Positions 32,702-41,100 of a stretch of DNA of 59,313 bases are shown here, piece after piece. The stretch comes from an uncultured Clostridia bacterium (lineage in GTDB: Bacteria; Bacillota; Clostridia; Christensenellales; CAG-314): positions 1-59,313 of the forward strand of contig CANPXV010000009.1 of assembly GCA_947586855.1 (NCBI GenBank), read 5' to 3'. The notes under the pieces were generated by a model. That model was not told the DNA's origin and did not search any database. It was given only the letters and a program-made list of their open reading frames with translations. A program made the position numbers and the translations under genes. Position 1 is the first letter of the stretch. Every line of letters begins with the position of its first letter.

Positions 32702-33934
32702 TCAGATCACCCATTCGCCATTGCGGAACAGGGGCACAACGCTTCCGTCGTAGCCGATGCCGTCTATGTCGATATCCTTGGTGCCCACCATAAAGTCCAC
32801 GTGTTGCAGGCTTTGGTTCATGCCGTGTTGGGCCAGCTGCTTTTCGGACATGTCGTTGCCGCCCTTGACGGTGGTGGGATAGCTGGCGCCAAACGCAAGG
32901 TGACAGCTGGCGTTTTCGTCAAACAGCGTGTTAAAAAACAAAATTTCGCTTTCCGCAATGGGAGAGTGTTTGCCGATGAGGGCAATTTCGCCCAGGCTAA
33001 GCACGCCGTCGTCGGTGGTGAGGATATTTTTCAGCGCCTCGTAGCCCACCTTGGCGGTGTAGTCCGTCACACGGCCGTTGCAAAAGGTTATCTTGAAGTC
33101 GTCTATCACGTTGCCGTTGTTTACCAGAGGCAAAGCGTTTACCACGGTGCCGTTTATCTTGCGATTGTGCGGTGCGGTAAAAATCTCCTCGGTGGGCATA
33201 TTGGCGGTAAAGGGTATGCCGTCCTGGCCCATTTCTTCGGCAGCCAGCCAAACGTGATCGGTGGCCAGACCCACTGTCAAATCGGTGCCGTGGGCGTTTT
33301 TCAGGTGGATGTACTCAAAGTTGTGCTCGTTCAAAAAGCGTGCCCTGCGGTGCAGCGTGTCGATGTGCTTGCGCCAGGCCTCGGTGGGGTTGGGGGTATC
33401 CAGCCGCATGATGTGCCCTATGGCGTCCCACATCTTGTCCACGGCCGCTTGGGGCTGCTCTTTGGGAAAAACCTGCTGTGCCCAGGCCAATGTGGGTATC
33501 GACACGATCGTCCACCGCAGATAGTTGCTCATTGTGGCGGCCCTGAAATCCTTGTTGGCTTGCATATTGGCCAGATTGGACGCCTGCATTTTGTCGGGGT
33601 CGCAGCCCTTCATTATGTTGGGGTTTCCCGCAGAGATGGACACCAGGCACACCTTGTGCTCGATGCAATATTTGTTGAAGGCCGCCTGATACTCCGGCAC
33701 GGTGCTCAGCGTCTCCTTGCTGGCGCCTATCATATTTATGCGCCCAAGCACCTCGTCCCGCCACTGCATATGCACCAGCTTTGCGCCAAATTGATAGGCC
33801 TTTTGCGCAATCAGATGGGCAAAATCCGCACATTGCACGTCGCAGCGAATGACCACTTCCTGCCCCTCTTGCAGATTGGCGCCCACTCTCACGGCCAGCT
33901 CGGCAAAGTTTTCCATTTGTTGTTGTGTAAGCAT
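32702..33934 (-). CDS. Aminopeptidase, peptidase family M29 (AmpS/aminopeptidase T type)
   Basis: 410 residues, normal for the family. It is a dimetal exopeptidase that releases N-terminal residues from peptides in the cytoplasm. Family features seen: NMPTEEIFTAPH (first metal Glu), an internal conserved VDDF-type segment, and a C-terminal metal cluster with ligands in SEKQLAQHGMNQSLQHVDFM and GTKDIDIDG. AAGGAG precedes the ATG. It is monocistronic and divergent from the proteasome-like gene. Confidence 0.92.
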   Translation of the reverse strand: MLTQQQMENFAELAVRVGANLQEGQEVVIRCDVQCADFAHLIAQKAYQFGAKLVHMQWRDEVLGRINMIGASKETLSTVPEYQAAFNKYCIEHKVCLVSISAGNPNIMKGCDPDKMQASNLANMQANKDFRAATMSNYLRWTIVSIPTLAWAQQVFPKEQPQAAVDKMWDAIGHIMRLDTPNPTEAWRKHIDTLHRRARFLNEHNFEYIHLKNAHGTDLTVGLATDHVWLAAEEMGQDGIPFTANMPTEEIFTAPHNRKINGTVVNALPLVNNGNVIDDFKITFCNGRVTDYTAKVGYEALKNILTTDDGVLSLGEIALIGKHSPIAESEILFFNTLFDENASCHLAFGASYPTTVKGGNDMSEKQLAQHGMNQSLQHVDFMVGTKDIDIDGIGYDGSVVPLFRNGEWVI

Positions 33935-34012
33935 TTTTTCTCCTTGTTGCGGGCTTGATTGTGCGTTTTTGTGCGCAGCAGCTTGCCGCCCGCCCTTTTA
34001 TATGATAAACTT

Positions 34013-34042
34013 ATTATAGCGCAACACCTTTTGTCAAGTCAA
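34013..34042 (-). promoter_or_regulatory. Promoter for the M29 aminopeptidase
   Basis: On the minus strand: TTGACT (34042-34037), 18-bp spacer, TATAAT (34018-34013). A TTGACA at 34037-34032 is too close to the -10 box to be used. Confidence 0.6.
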
Positions 34043-34052
34043 CCGAAATGTG

Positions 34053-34081
34053 TTGCAAAGCTGAGCGGACTATGCTATAAT
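34053..34081 (+). promoter_or_regulatory. Promoter for the proteasome-like gene
   Basis: TTGCAA (34053-34058), 17-bp spacer, TATAAT (34076-34081). GAGGT follows before ATG 34116. Confidence 0.78.
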
Positions 34082-34115
34082 ATATGAGAAAAATCTCCCC
34101 TGCGAGGTAGCTGTA

Positions 34116-34802
34116 ATGAGTCTCATCATGACAATATTCGGCAACGGTGCCATAGTTATGGCGGGCGACAGCCGCACACTCACCCATCTTGCGCCCAAAA
34201 CCACCAAGCAAAAGGACGGCACAACTGTGGTGGAAAAGGTGCAGGGCGTCTACAATGCCGATACCACCTACAAAGTGTTTGTGTGCCCCAACAACTGCGG
34301 CATAGCCTGGTGCGGAGACGCCTTTGACGGCAAAGAATCGATGGAAACTATCCTCAATTCCTTTATCCGCAAAAACGTGCACGCCGACACTTCGGTGGTG
34401 TCCGTGCCCAAGCTGTTGTTGGAATACATGCAGACCAAGCACAAATCGATGGATTCGTCCTTTGAGATAGCGGGGTTTCAGCACTACAACGGCGATTTTA
34501 AGCAGCGGGTGTACAGCGTAAACACCCAAGGCTCCTCCGCCGGCATCGACGAGGTGACCTCCAGAATCAGCAACGGCATCAAGGTGCATGGATATTCTTC
34601 CATCATCACCTCGCTGTGGGACGACGTGGCCTGGACCTACCTCACCACGCAGGACAAGATAGATTACTGCCGATACAGCTATTTTGTCACCACGCAGACG
34701 TTGCGCTTCAAGCAGAAGGAGTGCAACGTGGGCGGCCCGATAGACATCTTGCTGATACAGCCCGACGGCGCCCGCTGGATAGACCGCAAAGAGCCGCACT
34801 GA
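34116..34802 (+). CDS. Proteasome-fold Ntn-hydrolase-like protein with predicted N-terminal serine
   Basis: 228 residues. The N-terminus MSLIMTIFGNGAIVMAGDSR aligns without gaps to HslV/proteasome beta subunits: with Met1 removed, Ser lies at position 1, NG at 9-10 and AGD at 15-17 (catalytic-site Asp17). The catalytic Lys33 counterpart is K53 in TTYKVFVCPNNCGIAWCGDAF, after a ~19-residue insertion. Met-aminopeptidase would expose the Ser, so no propeptide is needed. Cyclophilin follows after 27 bp. No HslU or Mpa-like ATPase is near. Activity and oligomeric state are unknown. A non-enzymatic relative is possible. Confidence 0.7.
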   Translation: MSLIMTIFGNGAIVMAGDSRTLTHLAPKTTKQKDGTTVVEKVQGVYNADTTYKVFVCPNNCGIAWCGDAFDGKESMETILNSFIRKNVHADTSVVSVPKLLLEYMQTKHKSMDSSFEIAGFQHYNGDFKQRVYSVNTQGSSAGIDEVTSRISNGIKVHGYSSIITSLWDDVAWTYLTTQDKIDYCRYSYFVTTQTLRFKQKECNVGGPIDILLIQPDGARWIDRKEPH

Positions 34803-34829
34803 CCAAACCAACACACAAGGAGAACTGCC

Positions 34830-35357
34830 ATGAACACACCCAATCCCACCGCAACAATCACCATGTCCGACGGCAAAACCATCATGCTGGAACTGTACCC
34901 GCAGTTTGCGCCCAACACCGTCAACAACTTTGTATATCTGGCCAACAGCGGATTTTACGACGGGCTGATATTTCACCGTGTGATACGCAACTTTATGATA
35001 CAGGGCGGCTGCCCCAACGGCACGGGCACGGGCGGCCCCGGCTACTGCATACGGGGAGAATTTCGCCAAAACGGCTACTACGGCAACGATCTGCGCCACA
35101 CCAGAGGCGTCATTTCTATGGCGAGGTCGATGCGACCCGACAGCGCAGGCAGCCAATTTTTCATCATGCACGCCGACGCACCCCATCTGGACGGCGCCTA
35201 TGCCGCATTTGGCAAGGTGACGCAGGGCATGGACACGGTGGACGCCATCGCCGACGAGTACACCGACCGCCGGGATCGCCCCTATACCGACCAACGCATT
35301 GCCTCGATACGGGTGGATACCCACGGCGAAACCTATCCTCAGCCCGAAAAGTGCTGA
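34830..35357 (+). CDS. Cyclophilin-type peptidyl-prolyl cis-trans isomerase
   Basis: 175 residues with no signal peptide, so cytoplasmic. It catalyses proline isomerisation during folding. Family motifs: APNTVNNFVYLANSGFYDGL, FHRVIRNFMIQGG (catalytic Arg), GVISMARS and SAGSQFFIM, with AAFGKVTQGMD at the C-terminal side. AAGGAG precedes the ATG. It shares a transcript with the proteasome-like gene. Confidence 0.95.
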   Translation: MNTPNPTATITMSDGKTIMLELYPQFAPNTVNNFVYLANSGFYDGLIFHRVIRNFMIQGGCPNGTGTGGPGYCIRGEFRQNGYYGNDLRHTRGVISMARSMRPDSAGSQFFIMHADAPHLDGAYAAFGKVTQGMDTVDAIADEYTDRRDRPYTDQRIASIRVDTHGETYPQPEKC

Positions 35358-35423
35358 CGCTTGCCTCTTTGCAGCGGCGGAGAGCTCAATGCACATCTGT
35401 TTTGTGCAATCAACTCAACAGAT

Positions 35424-35452
35424 ACGGCCCGTGATTTGCGGGTCGTTTTTTT
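35424..35452 (+). terminator. Intrinsic terminator after cyclophilin
   Basis: ACGGCCCG pairs with CGGGTCGT (one G-U) around a 7-nt loop, followed by seven T. Confidence 0.85.
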
Positions 35453-35631
35453 GCCCAAACGCAATATTGTGTTTGATTGCTCCCGTACTGAAATATTTAC
35501 CACAGAACCTTTATTTTTAACTATAAAAACCTGCCGTTGTTCCACAAGAGCGCTTCACTCCCTGCTCGGCCCCTGTGAGGTGCTTATTTTTCTTTACTCA
35601 CCCAATCAGGGTGGTTTGTTTTTCCTACTTG

Positions 35632-35681
35632 CCTCACCGGCGAGGTGGCCCCACCGACGAGGTGCGGCGAGGTGTGAGGGG
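35632..35681. repeat. Compound hairpin repeat of the CGAGGTG family
   Basis: The outer arms CCTCAC and GTGAGG enclose CACCGGCGAGGTGG and CCACCGACGAGGTG hairpins and a GGCGAGGTG. Read inverted it carries the CACCTCGTCGGTGGGGC module of copy C. The rest of the gene-free interval 35453-35772 shows nothing but a weak promoter. Confidence 0.6.
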
Positions 35682-35701
35682 TAAAATAACCGATAAATGT
35701 A

Positions 35702-35730
35702 TGTACTATCGGCGGATAATGTGCTAATAT
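35702..35730 (+). promoter_or_regulatory. Possible extended -10 promoter for galE
   Basis: TGCTAATAT (-10 box 35725-35730 with TG extension) and a poor -35 TGTACT (35702-35707), 17-bp spacer. Confidence 0.4.
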
Positions 35731-35772
35731 ATTGTTGATAGCGCCACCAATTTGCGGCGCAAAGGAGAAGTT

Positions 35773-36786
35773 ATGAAAGTTTTGGTAACGGGCGGTGCGG
35801 GATATATCGGTTCGCACACGGTGGTGGAGCTGCTCAACGCCCATCACGATGTTGTGGTGGTGGACAACTTTTGCAATTCCGGCCCCGTATGTCTCAAACG
35901 TATAGAACAAATAACGGGCAAAGCCGTGCCCTGCTACGAGGGGGATGTGCGGGATACCGCGCTGCTCCACAGGATATTTGACGAGCATCATATAGATTGG
36001 GTCATTCACTTTGCCGGGCTCAAAGCGGTGGGAGAGTCCGTCGCCAAGCCGTTGGAGTACTACGACAACAACATCGGCGGCACATTGAAACTGCTGCAAG
36101 TGATGAAGTCGCACAACTGCAAGCGCATTGTGTTCAGTTCGTCGGCAACGGTGTACGGCAACCCCGAGCGTCTGCCCATAGACGAACTTTGCGCCGTGGG
36201 CGGCACCACCAACCCATATGGCACAAGCAAGTACTTTCAGGAGCGCATATTGCAGGACGTCTACAATTCGGATAACGGTTGGACGGTGGCGCTGCTCAGA
36301 TATTTCAACCCCGTTGGCGCCCACCCAAGCGGCCTCATAGGCGAGGACCCGTCGGGCATACCCAACAATCTTGCCCCCGTTATTGCCAAAGTGGCGATAG
36401 GCGACCTGCCGGAAATAGGCGTGTTCGGCAACGACTACGACACACCGGACGGCACAGGCGTGCGGGACTACATTCACGTTGTGGACCTGGCCAAAGGGCA
36501 CCTTGCGGCAATAGACAAGCTGACAAGCGCAGGCGTGTATATCTACAATTTGGGCACAGGCAAGGGATACAGTGTGCTGGATGTAATATGCGCCTTCGAA
36601 AAGGCGTGCGGCCACAAGCTGCCGTACAAAATACTTCCTCGCCGTGCGGGGGATATTGCCACTTGCTACGCCAGCAGTGACAAAGCCAAGCGAGAGCTGG
36701 GTTGGGAGGCTCAACTCGGCATAGACGACATGTGCGCATCGCTGTGGAATTGGCAGCAAAAAAATCCAAAGGGGTATCGCTCGTGA
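35773..36786 (+). CDS. galE: UDP-glucose 4-epimerase
   Basis: 337 residues. It interconverts UDP-glucose and UDP-galactose with bound NAD. The N-terminal Rossmann motif GGAGYIG, DNFCNS, the SSSATVYG Ser and the YGTSK (Tyr-x-x-x-Lys) catalytic pair are present, with RYFNPVGAHPSG and the C-terminal YASSDKAKRELGW. AAAGGAGA precedes ATG 35773. The stop overlaps the GTG start of the UDP-sugar pyrophosphorylase, a functional coupling. Confidence 0.97.
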   Translation: MKVLVTGGAGYIGSHTVVELLNAHHDVVVVDNFCNSGPVCLKRIEQITGKAVPCYEGDVRDTALLHRIFDEHHIDWVIHFAGLKAVGESVAKPLEYYDNNIGGTLKLLQVMKSHNCKRIVFSSSATVYGNPERLPIDELCAVGGTTNPYGTSKYFQERILQDVYNSDNGWTVALLRYFNPVGAHPSGLIGEDPSGIPNNLAPVIAKVAIGDLPEIGVFGNDYDTPDGTGVRDYIHVVDLAKGHLAAIDKLTSAGVYIYNLGTGKGYSVLDVICAFEKACGHKLPYKILPRRAGDIATCYASSDKAKRELGWEAQLGIDDMCASLWNWQQKNPKGYRS

Positions 36787-37991
36787 CTACAAAACAAATT
36801 CTCATACAGCACAACCAACAGCACCTGCTTCCGCTATTAGACAGTTTGCACGGAGAGCAACTTGTCAGCTTTACCAATCAAATAGAGCAGATAGATTGGG
36901 ACATGGTAGAGCTGTGGCAACATCCCGAGGATCTCAGCGGCAAGGGGCGCATACGTCCCATTGAGGGTTTGAACCTGCAACAGATACATCGCAACGCTGC
37001 GGCCTTTCGTGCGGCGGGCGAGCAAGCCTTGAAAGAGGGCAAAGTGGGCGCAGTGCTGCTTGCGGGCGGACAGGGCACCCGTCTCGGCTCCGACGCACCC
37101 AAGGGCGCCTACAATATTGGCGTCACACATCCGCTGTACATCTTTGAGCAGCTTGTATCCAATTTGCAGCAGGTATGCGATCATTGCCACTGCGTTGTGC
37201 CGCTGTTTGTGATGACCAGTGACCTCAACAATACCGCCACGCAGCAATTTTGGCAGCAGCACAACTTTTTCGGCTATCCGCAAGAGTACGTTCGCTTTTT
37301 TGTGCAGGATATGGCGCCTGCGGTGGACTTTGATGGCAAGCTGTTGCTCTCAGACGAGGCCACGTTGGCATTTTCTCCCAACGGCAACGGCGGATGGTAT
37401 TCGTCGTTGGCCCGCACGGATATTTTGCGGCAATTTCCGTCGGTGCAGTGGCTAAACGTGTTTGCTGTGGACAACGTTTTGCAGCGCATTGCCGACCCTG
37501 TGTTTGTGGGCGCAACCCTGCTTAGCGGTTGCAACTGTGGCGCCAAGGTGGTGCGCAAGTGCGATCCGTATGAAAAGGTAGGCGTGCTGTGCTTGGAGGA
37601 CGGCATTTCCTCTGTGATAGAGTACTACGAGATGACGGACGAGATGGCCAATCAAAGGGACGCAGAGGGCAATCCGGCCTATCCCTACGGGGTGATACTC
37701 AACTATCTGTTCAATCTGGACAAGCTGCGTTTCACAACGGACAAACGCATACCCGTGCATGTGGTCAAGAAAAAGGTGCCGCATATCCGTAACGGACAGC
37801 TTGTTGTGCCTACAAGCGAAAATGCCTACAAGTTTGAGACGCTGATTCTGGATATGATCCGCCTGATGGAGACCTGCCTGCCCTTCGAGGTGGTGCGAGA
37901 ACACGAGTTTGCCCCCATCAAAAACAAAACGGGCGCCGACAGTGTGGAGAGCGCACGTATATTGTTGCAGCAAAACGGCGTGATTTTGTAA
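36783..37991 (+). CDS. UDP-sugar pyrophosphorylase (UAP1/UTP-hexose-1-phosphate uridylyltransferase family)
   Basis: 402 residues. The nucleotide-binding motif LLAGGQGTRLGSDAPKGAYNIG is at about 105-126 (given in part), with FVMTSDLNN, FFVQDMAPAVD and the NVLQRIADPVFVG metal/sugar site further on, and EYYEMTDEMA. The family makes UDP-GlcNAc, UDP-Glc or UDP-Gal from UTP and the sugar-1-phosphate. With galE it fits a UDP-Gal/Glc supply or galactose salvage role. The GTG start overlaps the galE TGA. Confidence 0.9.
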   Translation: MTTKQILIQHNQQHLLPLLDSLHGEQLVSFTNQIEQIDWDMVELWQHPEDLSGKGRIRPIEGLNLQQIHRNAAAFRAAGEQALKEGKVGAVLLAGGQGTRLGSDAPKGAYNIGVTHPLYIFEQLVSNLQQVCDHCHCVVPLFVMTSDLNNTATQQFWQQHNFFGYPQEYVRFFVQDMAPAVDFDGKLLLSDEATLAFSPNGNGGWYSSLARTDILRQFPSVQWLNVFAVDNVLQRIADPVFVGATLLSGCNCGAKVVRKCDPYEKVGVLCLEDGISSVIEYYEMTDEMANQRDAEGNPAYPYGVILNYLFNLDKLRFTTDKRIPVHVVKKKVPHIRNGQLVVPTSENAYKFETLILDMIRLMETCLPFEVVREHEFAPIKNKTGADSVESARILLQQNGVIL

Positions 37992-37998
37992 ATTATTT

Positions 37999-38063
37999 TA
38001 CCCAAAATGGGCGCCAAAGGAGGGTTTTTGCCGTCAGACGCAAATTTTGGGTATTGTTTTTTT
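37999..38063 (+). terminator. Long-loop terminator-like hairpin
   Basis: TACCCAAAAT (37999-38008) pairs perfectly with ATTTTGGGTA (38044-38053) and is followed by TTGTTTTTTT. The 35-nt loop is unusually large. The T-run also supplies the -35 region of the next promoter. Confidence 0.55.
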
Positions 38064-38082
38064 GCAAAGTTTAATGTATAAT
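38054..38082 (+). promoter_or_regulatory. Promoter for the uridine-kinase-like gene
   Basis: TTGTTT (38054-38059), 17-bp spacer, TATAAT (38077-38082). It overlaps the T-run of the preceding terminator-like hairpin. Confidence 0.65.
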
Positions 38083-38122
38083 ATAACCCCAATCATTTGC
38101 AGACAAACAAGGAGTGCAAACT

Positions 38123-39769
38123 ATGTTCAAGGTGACAATCGACAACAAAACGACATCCCTCTCCGACAGAATGCCCATCACGGCGCTGTTGGACGACCCC
38201 GCCAAGCACTACATGGCGGCCAAGGTCAACAACCGTCTGAGAGAGCTTACCTACGAGCTGAGCTTCGACAGCGTGGTGCAGCCGCTGGATCTTACCACGT
38301 CGGACGGCGTAAAAGTGTACGAAACGTCGTTGCGCTATCTGTTGGCGATGGCCTTCCACAATCTGTACCCCGATTATCAGATAAAAATCAGCTATGCCGT
38401 ATCCCGTGCGCTGTTGGTGACATTGGTGTCCCCCAAGATAACTATGGACCGCCAACTGATAAACAACGTCGTGCAGGAGATGGACCGTCTGGTGGCGCAG
38501 GATATCCCCTTTGAGCGTACCGTGATGAGCAAGGACGATGCCTACGACTACTTTGTGGCGCAAAATCAGCAAGACAAGGCCGACGCTTTGCAGTACCGTC
38601 CCGAAAAGACCTGTCATTTTTACCGCTGTGGCGACTATCTCAACTATATGTACGGCTATATGGTGCCATCCACGGGCTATTTGCGCAGCTACAAGCTGTT
38701 TGCCTACGACGGGCACATGGTGGTGCAATATCCTCGCTACGAGGCGGGCGGCGTTATACCGCAATTCAAGGACGAGCCTACATTCAGCAAGGTGCTGAAA
38801 AATGCGCACAAGTGGGCCAAGATATGCAATGCGGAGATCATCTCCAAGATGAACGACCACGTCAACGAATCCACCTATGTGGACTTTATCAACATGAACG
38901 AGACCCTGCACAACGACATGTTGCACCAGCTGGGCGACCGCATTGTGGAGGACATCGAAAATATCCGCCTCATCTGCATTGCCGGCCCCAGCAGCAGCGG
39001 CAAAACCACTTTCAGCAACCGTCTGCGTATCGAGCTGATGTCTCGGGGTATCACTCCGCTGCGCATTTCGCTGGATATGTACTACAAGGATAGGGACCAG
39101 ATCCCGCTGGACGAATTTGGCGCAAAGGATTTTGAGCATATCGACGCCCTGGACGTGGAGCTGTTCAACCAAAACATGCTTGCCCTCATCAACGGCGAGG
39201 AGGCCGAGCTGCCCAACTATCAATTTGAGCAGGGACGTGCCGAGCACGGCTTTGTTACCAAAATCGGCCCCGATACCCCCATCATCATCGAGGGTATCCA
39301 CGCCCTCAACGACAGCCTGAGCTACCTGATACCCAAGCACCAAAAGTTCAAGATCTACATTGCGCCGCAATTTCAGCTCAACATCGACTACCACAACCCC
39401 ATCAGCTACACGGATATCCGCCTGCTGCGCCGCATTGTGCGGGACAAAAAATATCGGGGCGCCAGCGCCGAACGCACGCTGGATATGTGGCCGTCGGTGC
39501 GCAGGGGAGAGTTCAAGTGGATATATCCCTATCAGGAGGGTTGCAACTATGTGTACAATTCTGCCCTCACCTACGAGCTGTGCGTGCTCAAAAAGTACGC
39601 CCTGCCCGCCTTGCAAGAGGTCAAACCCGATAGCCCCCACTACATAACCGCCAACCGCCTCATCAAGTTCCTCAAATACTTCAAGGATATGGACGACAAG
39701 TGGGTGCCCTGCAACTCTCTGCTGCGAGAGTTTATCGGCGGCAGCTGCTTTGCCGACGTGGACGAGTAG
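38123..39769 (+). CDS. Uridine-kinase-like nucleoside kinase with N-terminal TGS-like domain
   Basis: 548 residues. The N-terminal ~60 residues look like a TGS/ubiquitin fold, followed by a threonyl-tRNA-synthetase-editing-like region (about 60-230). The C-terminal half is a P-loop kinase: Walker A CIAGPSSSGKTTFSNRL (about 288-304), then RISLDMYYKDRD (substrate lid) and IIIEGIHALND. Such long proteins are annotated as uridine kinase family in Clostridia; the physiological nucleoside is uncertain. AAGGAG precedes ATG 38123. Confidence 0.88.
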   Translation: MFKVTIDNKTTSLSDRMPITALLDDPAKHYMAAKVNNRLRELTYELSFDSVVQPLDLTTSDGVKVYETSLRYLLAMAFHNLYPDYQIKISYAVSRALLVTLVSPKITMDRQLINNVVQEMDRLVAQDIPFERTVMSKDDAYDYFVAQNQQDKADALQYRPEKTCHFYRCGDYLNYMYGYMVPSTGYLRSYKLFAYDGHMVVQYPRYEAGGVIPQFKDEPTFSKVLKNAHKWAKICNAEIISKMNDHVNESTYVDFINMNETLHNDMLHQLGDRIVEDIENIRLICIAGPSSSGKTTFSNRLRIELMSRGITPLRISLDMYYKDRDQIPLDEFGAKDFEHIDALDVELFNQNMLALINGEEAELPNYQFEQGRAEHGFVTKIGPDTPIIIEGIHALNDSLSYLIPKHQKFKIYIAPQFQLNIDYHNPISYTDIRLLRRIVRDKKYRGASAERTLDMWPSVRRGEFKWIYPYQEGCNYVYNSALTYELCVLKKYALPALQEVKPDSPHYITANRLIKFLKYFKDMDDKWVPCNSLLREFIGGSCFADVDE

Positions 39770-39827
39770 CCGCCCCGATATGGCTCACCGCCCGACTTCA
39801 AACGGCGAAGCAACATCAATATTATAT

Positions 39828-39875
39828 AAAAACGTCCTCAATGCCCAAAGATGGGCAAAAGGACGTTTTTTTTTG
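39828..39875. terminator. Bidirectional terminator between convergent genes
   Basis: AAAACGTCCT pairs with AGGACGTTTT, with an inner GCCC/GGGC hairpin (39843-39856). T-run follows on the plus strand and A-run precedes, so it may serve both the kinase and the minus-strand cyclodeaminase. Confidence 0.85.
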
Positions 39876-39903
39876 TTGCAGATTGTTTTCAATTGCGCCG
39901 TGG

Positions 39904-40500
39904 CTAAAATCGGTCGAAATCGGCCAGCTCGGCGCAGCGGCGTTGGAGGGTATCGGCCAATTGAGGGTCGTCTATCAGCCCGGTGTTGGCCTGCACGTTC
40001 AGCGCACATCCCTGTGCGACAGTGCGCAGCAGTTGCAATGCGATGGTGCAGTCCTCCAACACATATTTGCTTAGCAGCGGTTGCACCCTCACCGTGGCAA
40101 TGCGGGCCGTCTCTTTGCACAGCCCCATCACGTCCAGCGGCACCAACGCCGCCTTGTGATAAGCCTTTTGCAGCTGTTGTGTGCGCAGTTTTTGCTGCTC
40201 GGGTGTGTCCTTTGGCAGTTTTTGCCCCTCGGCAATGCGGCCAAAAGCGGCTGCGTCCTCGTTGGACAGCTTGTACAGCGCCCTGCGTATGCGCCCGATT
40301 GCCTCTTTTTGGCTGCCCAGATAGGCCCTGTTTTGCTCGGCGTCCGCCCGTTTTAGGGTGATGGCAACGGCCATTTCCAACAGCGAGCACGCCATTGCCG
40401 CCACCTGACACAGTGCGCTGCCGCCGCCGGGGGTGGGTGCGCCGTCGGATAGCAAATTGTTGTATTGCTCTATCGTCAGCTCTTCGAAACTCTTTTGCAT
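39904..40500 (-). CDS. Cyclodeaminase/cyclohydrolase (FTCD_C) family protein
   Basis: 198 residues, all-helical. The signature near the N-terminus is SDGAPTPGGGSALCQVAAMACSLLEMA (about 17-43; given in part: APTPGGGS). The family includes formiminotetrahydrofolate cyclodeaminase and methenyl-THF cyclohydrolase FchA, so a one-carbon folate role is likely. C-terminal VQANTGLIDDP is also typical. It stands alone and appears leaderless: its -10 box ends 7 nt before ATG and there is no Shine-Dalgarno. Confidence 0.85.
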   Translation of the reverse strand: MQKSFEELTIEQYNNLLSDGAPTPGGGSALCQVAAMACSLLEMAVAITLKRADAEQNRAYLGSQKEAIGRIRRALYKLSNEDAAAFGRIAEGQKLPKDTPEQQKLRTQQLQKAYHKAALVPLDVMGLCKETARIATVRVQPLLSKYVLEDCTIALQLLRTVAQGCALNVQANTGLIDDPQLADTLQRRCAELADFDRF

Positions 40501-40506
40501 ACCGAC

Positions 40507-40535
40507 AGTATAATGCACTTTTGCTTTTGGGTCAA
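40507..40535 (-). promoter_or_regulatory. Promoter abutting the FTCD_C start (leaderless candidate)
   Basis: On the minus strand: TTGACC (40535-40530), 17-bp spacer, TATACT (40512-40507), then GTCGGT and ATG. The predicted +1 is at the start codon. Confidence 0.65.
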
Positions 40536-40820
40536 CTGTTTGCACCCGCCCCAATGGCACTTTTGCGCCCGCCGCACCTTGTCGAACATGGATCGGCCAA
40601 GGCCGAAACGTTACAAATGCGCTCCGCAACAGAACAGCCCCGATTGACATAACAGCTTGCACAAAGTCGAAATTGAAGCAAAACTCATCCGCAAAAATCT
40701 TGCTAAATCCGTTGATACGCACATTTTGCCACCCCATATTGTGTTTTTGCCGCACAGTGGGTATTTTTTTATCAAAAAAAGCAAGCGCAGGGCTTGCTTG
40801 TGAGAGGTGGCGAGGGATAT

Positions 40821-41060
40821 TCAATCAAACAATTTTTCGATGGGCACGTCCAGCACCTTGGCAATGGTGTACACTTCCTTGTCGGTGGCAATGCGAATTT
40901 GCCCTTCCAGCTTGGAGTAGCTTGTCGGGTTGATGTCCAGCCCCTCCGTTTGCAGTTGGGCGATAAAGTCCTTTTGTTTCAGTTTTTGTTGTTTGCGCAG
41001 CCGCTCGACGTTTTTGCCGATCAGATTGCAACTGCCGTAGTTTTGTTTGCGAATTTTCAT
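40821..41060 (-). CDS. XRE-family (Cro/CI) transcriptional regulator
   Basis: 79 residues, a single helix-turn-helix domain: GKNVERLRKQQKLKQKDFIAQL..., INPTSYSKLEGQIR as recognition part, and AKVLDVPIEKLFD at the end. The ribosome binding site is weak, suggesting low expression. It is divergent from the BIG2 lipoprotein gene, with a palindromic operator between, and probably represses it. It may also regulate itself. Confidence 0.9.
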   Translation of the reverse strand: MKIRKQNYGSCNLIGKNVERLRKQQKLKQKDFIAQLQTEGLDINPTSYSKLEGQIRIATDKEVYTIAKVLDVPIEKLFD

Positions 41061-41100
41061 AGTTTTTTATTCTTTTACAGAATTATATCACCAAAAATCA

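Noticed and set aside
32880-32895. CCAAACGCAAG string, as in the repeat left end
   Set aside because: It lies within the coding sequence of the M29 aminopeptidase (encoding part of HLAFGAS) and has no flanking repeat features; chance match.
38093-39640. 515-codon minus-strand frame
   Set aside because: Antisense of the uridine-kinase-like gene with no start signal. Similar antisense frames over dnaK (45275-47119) and the GH95-like gene (14107-15483) are rejected for the same reason.
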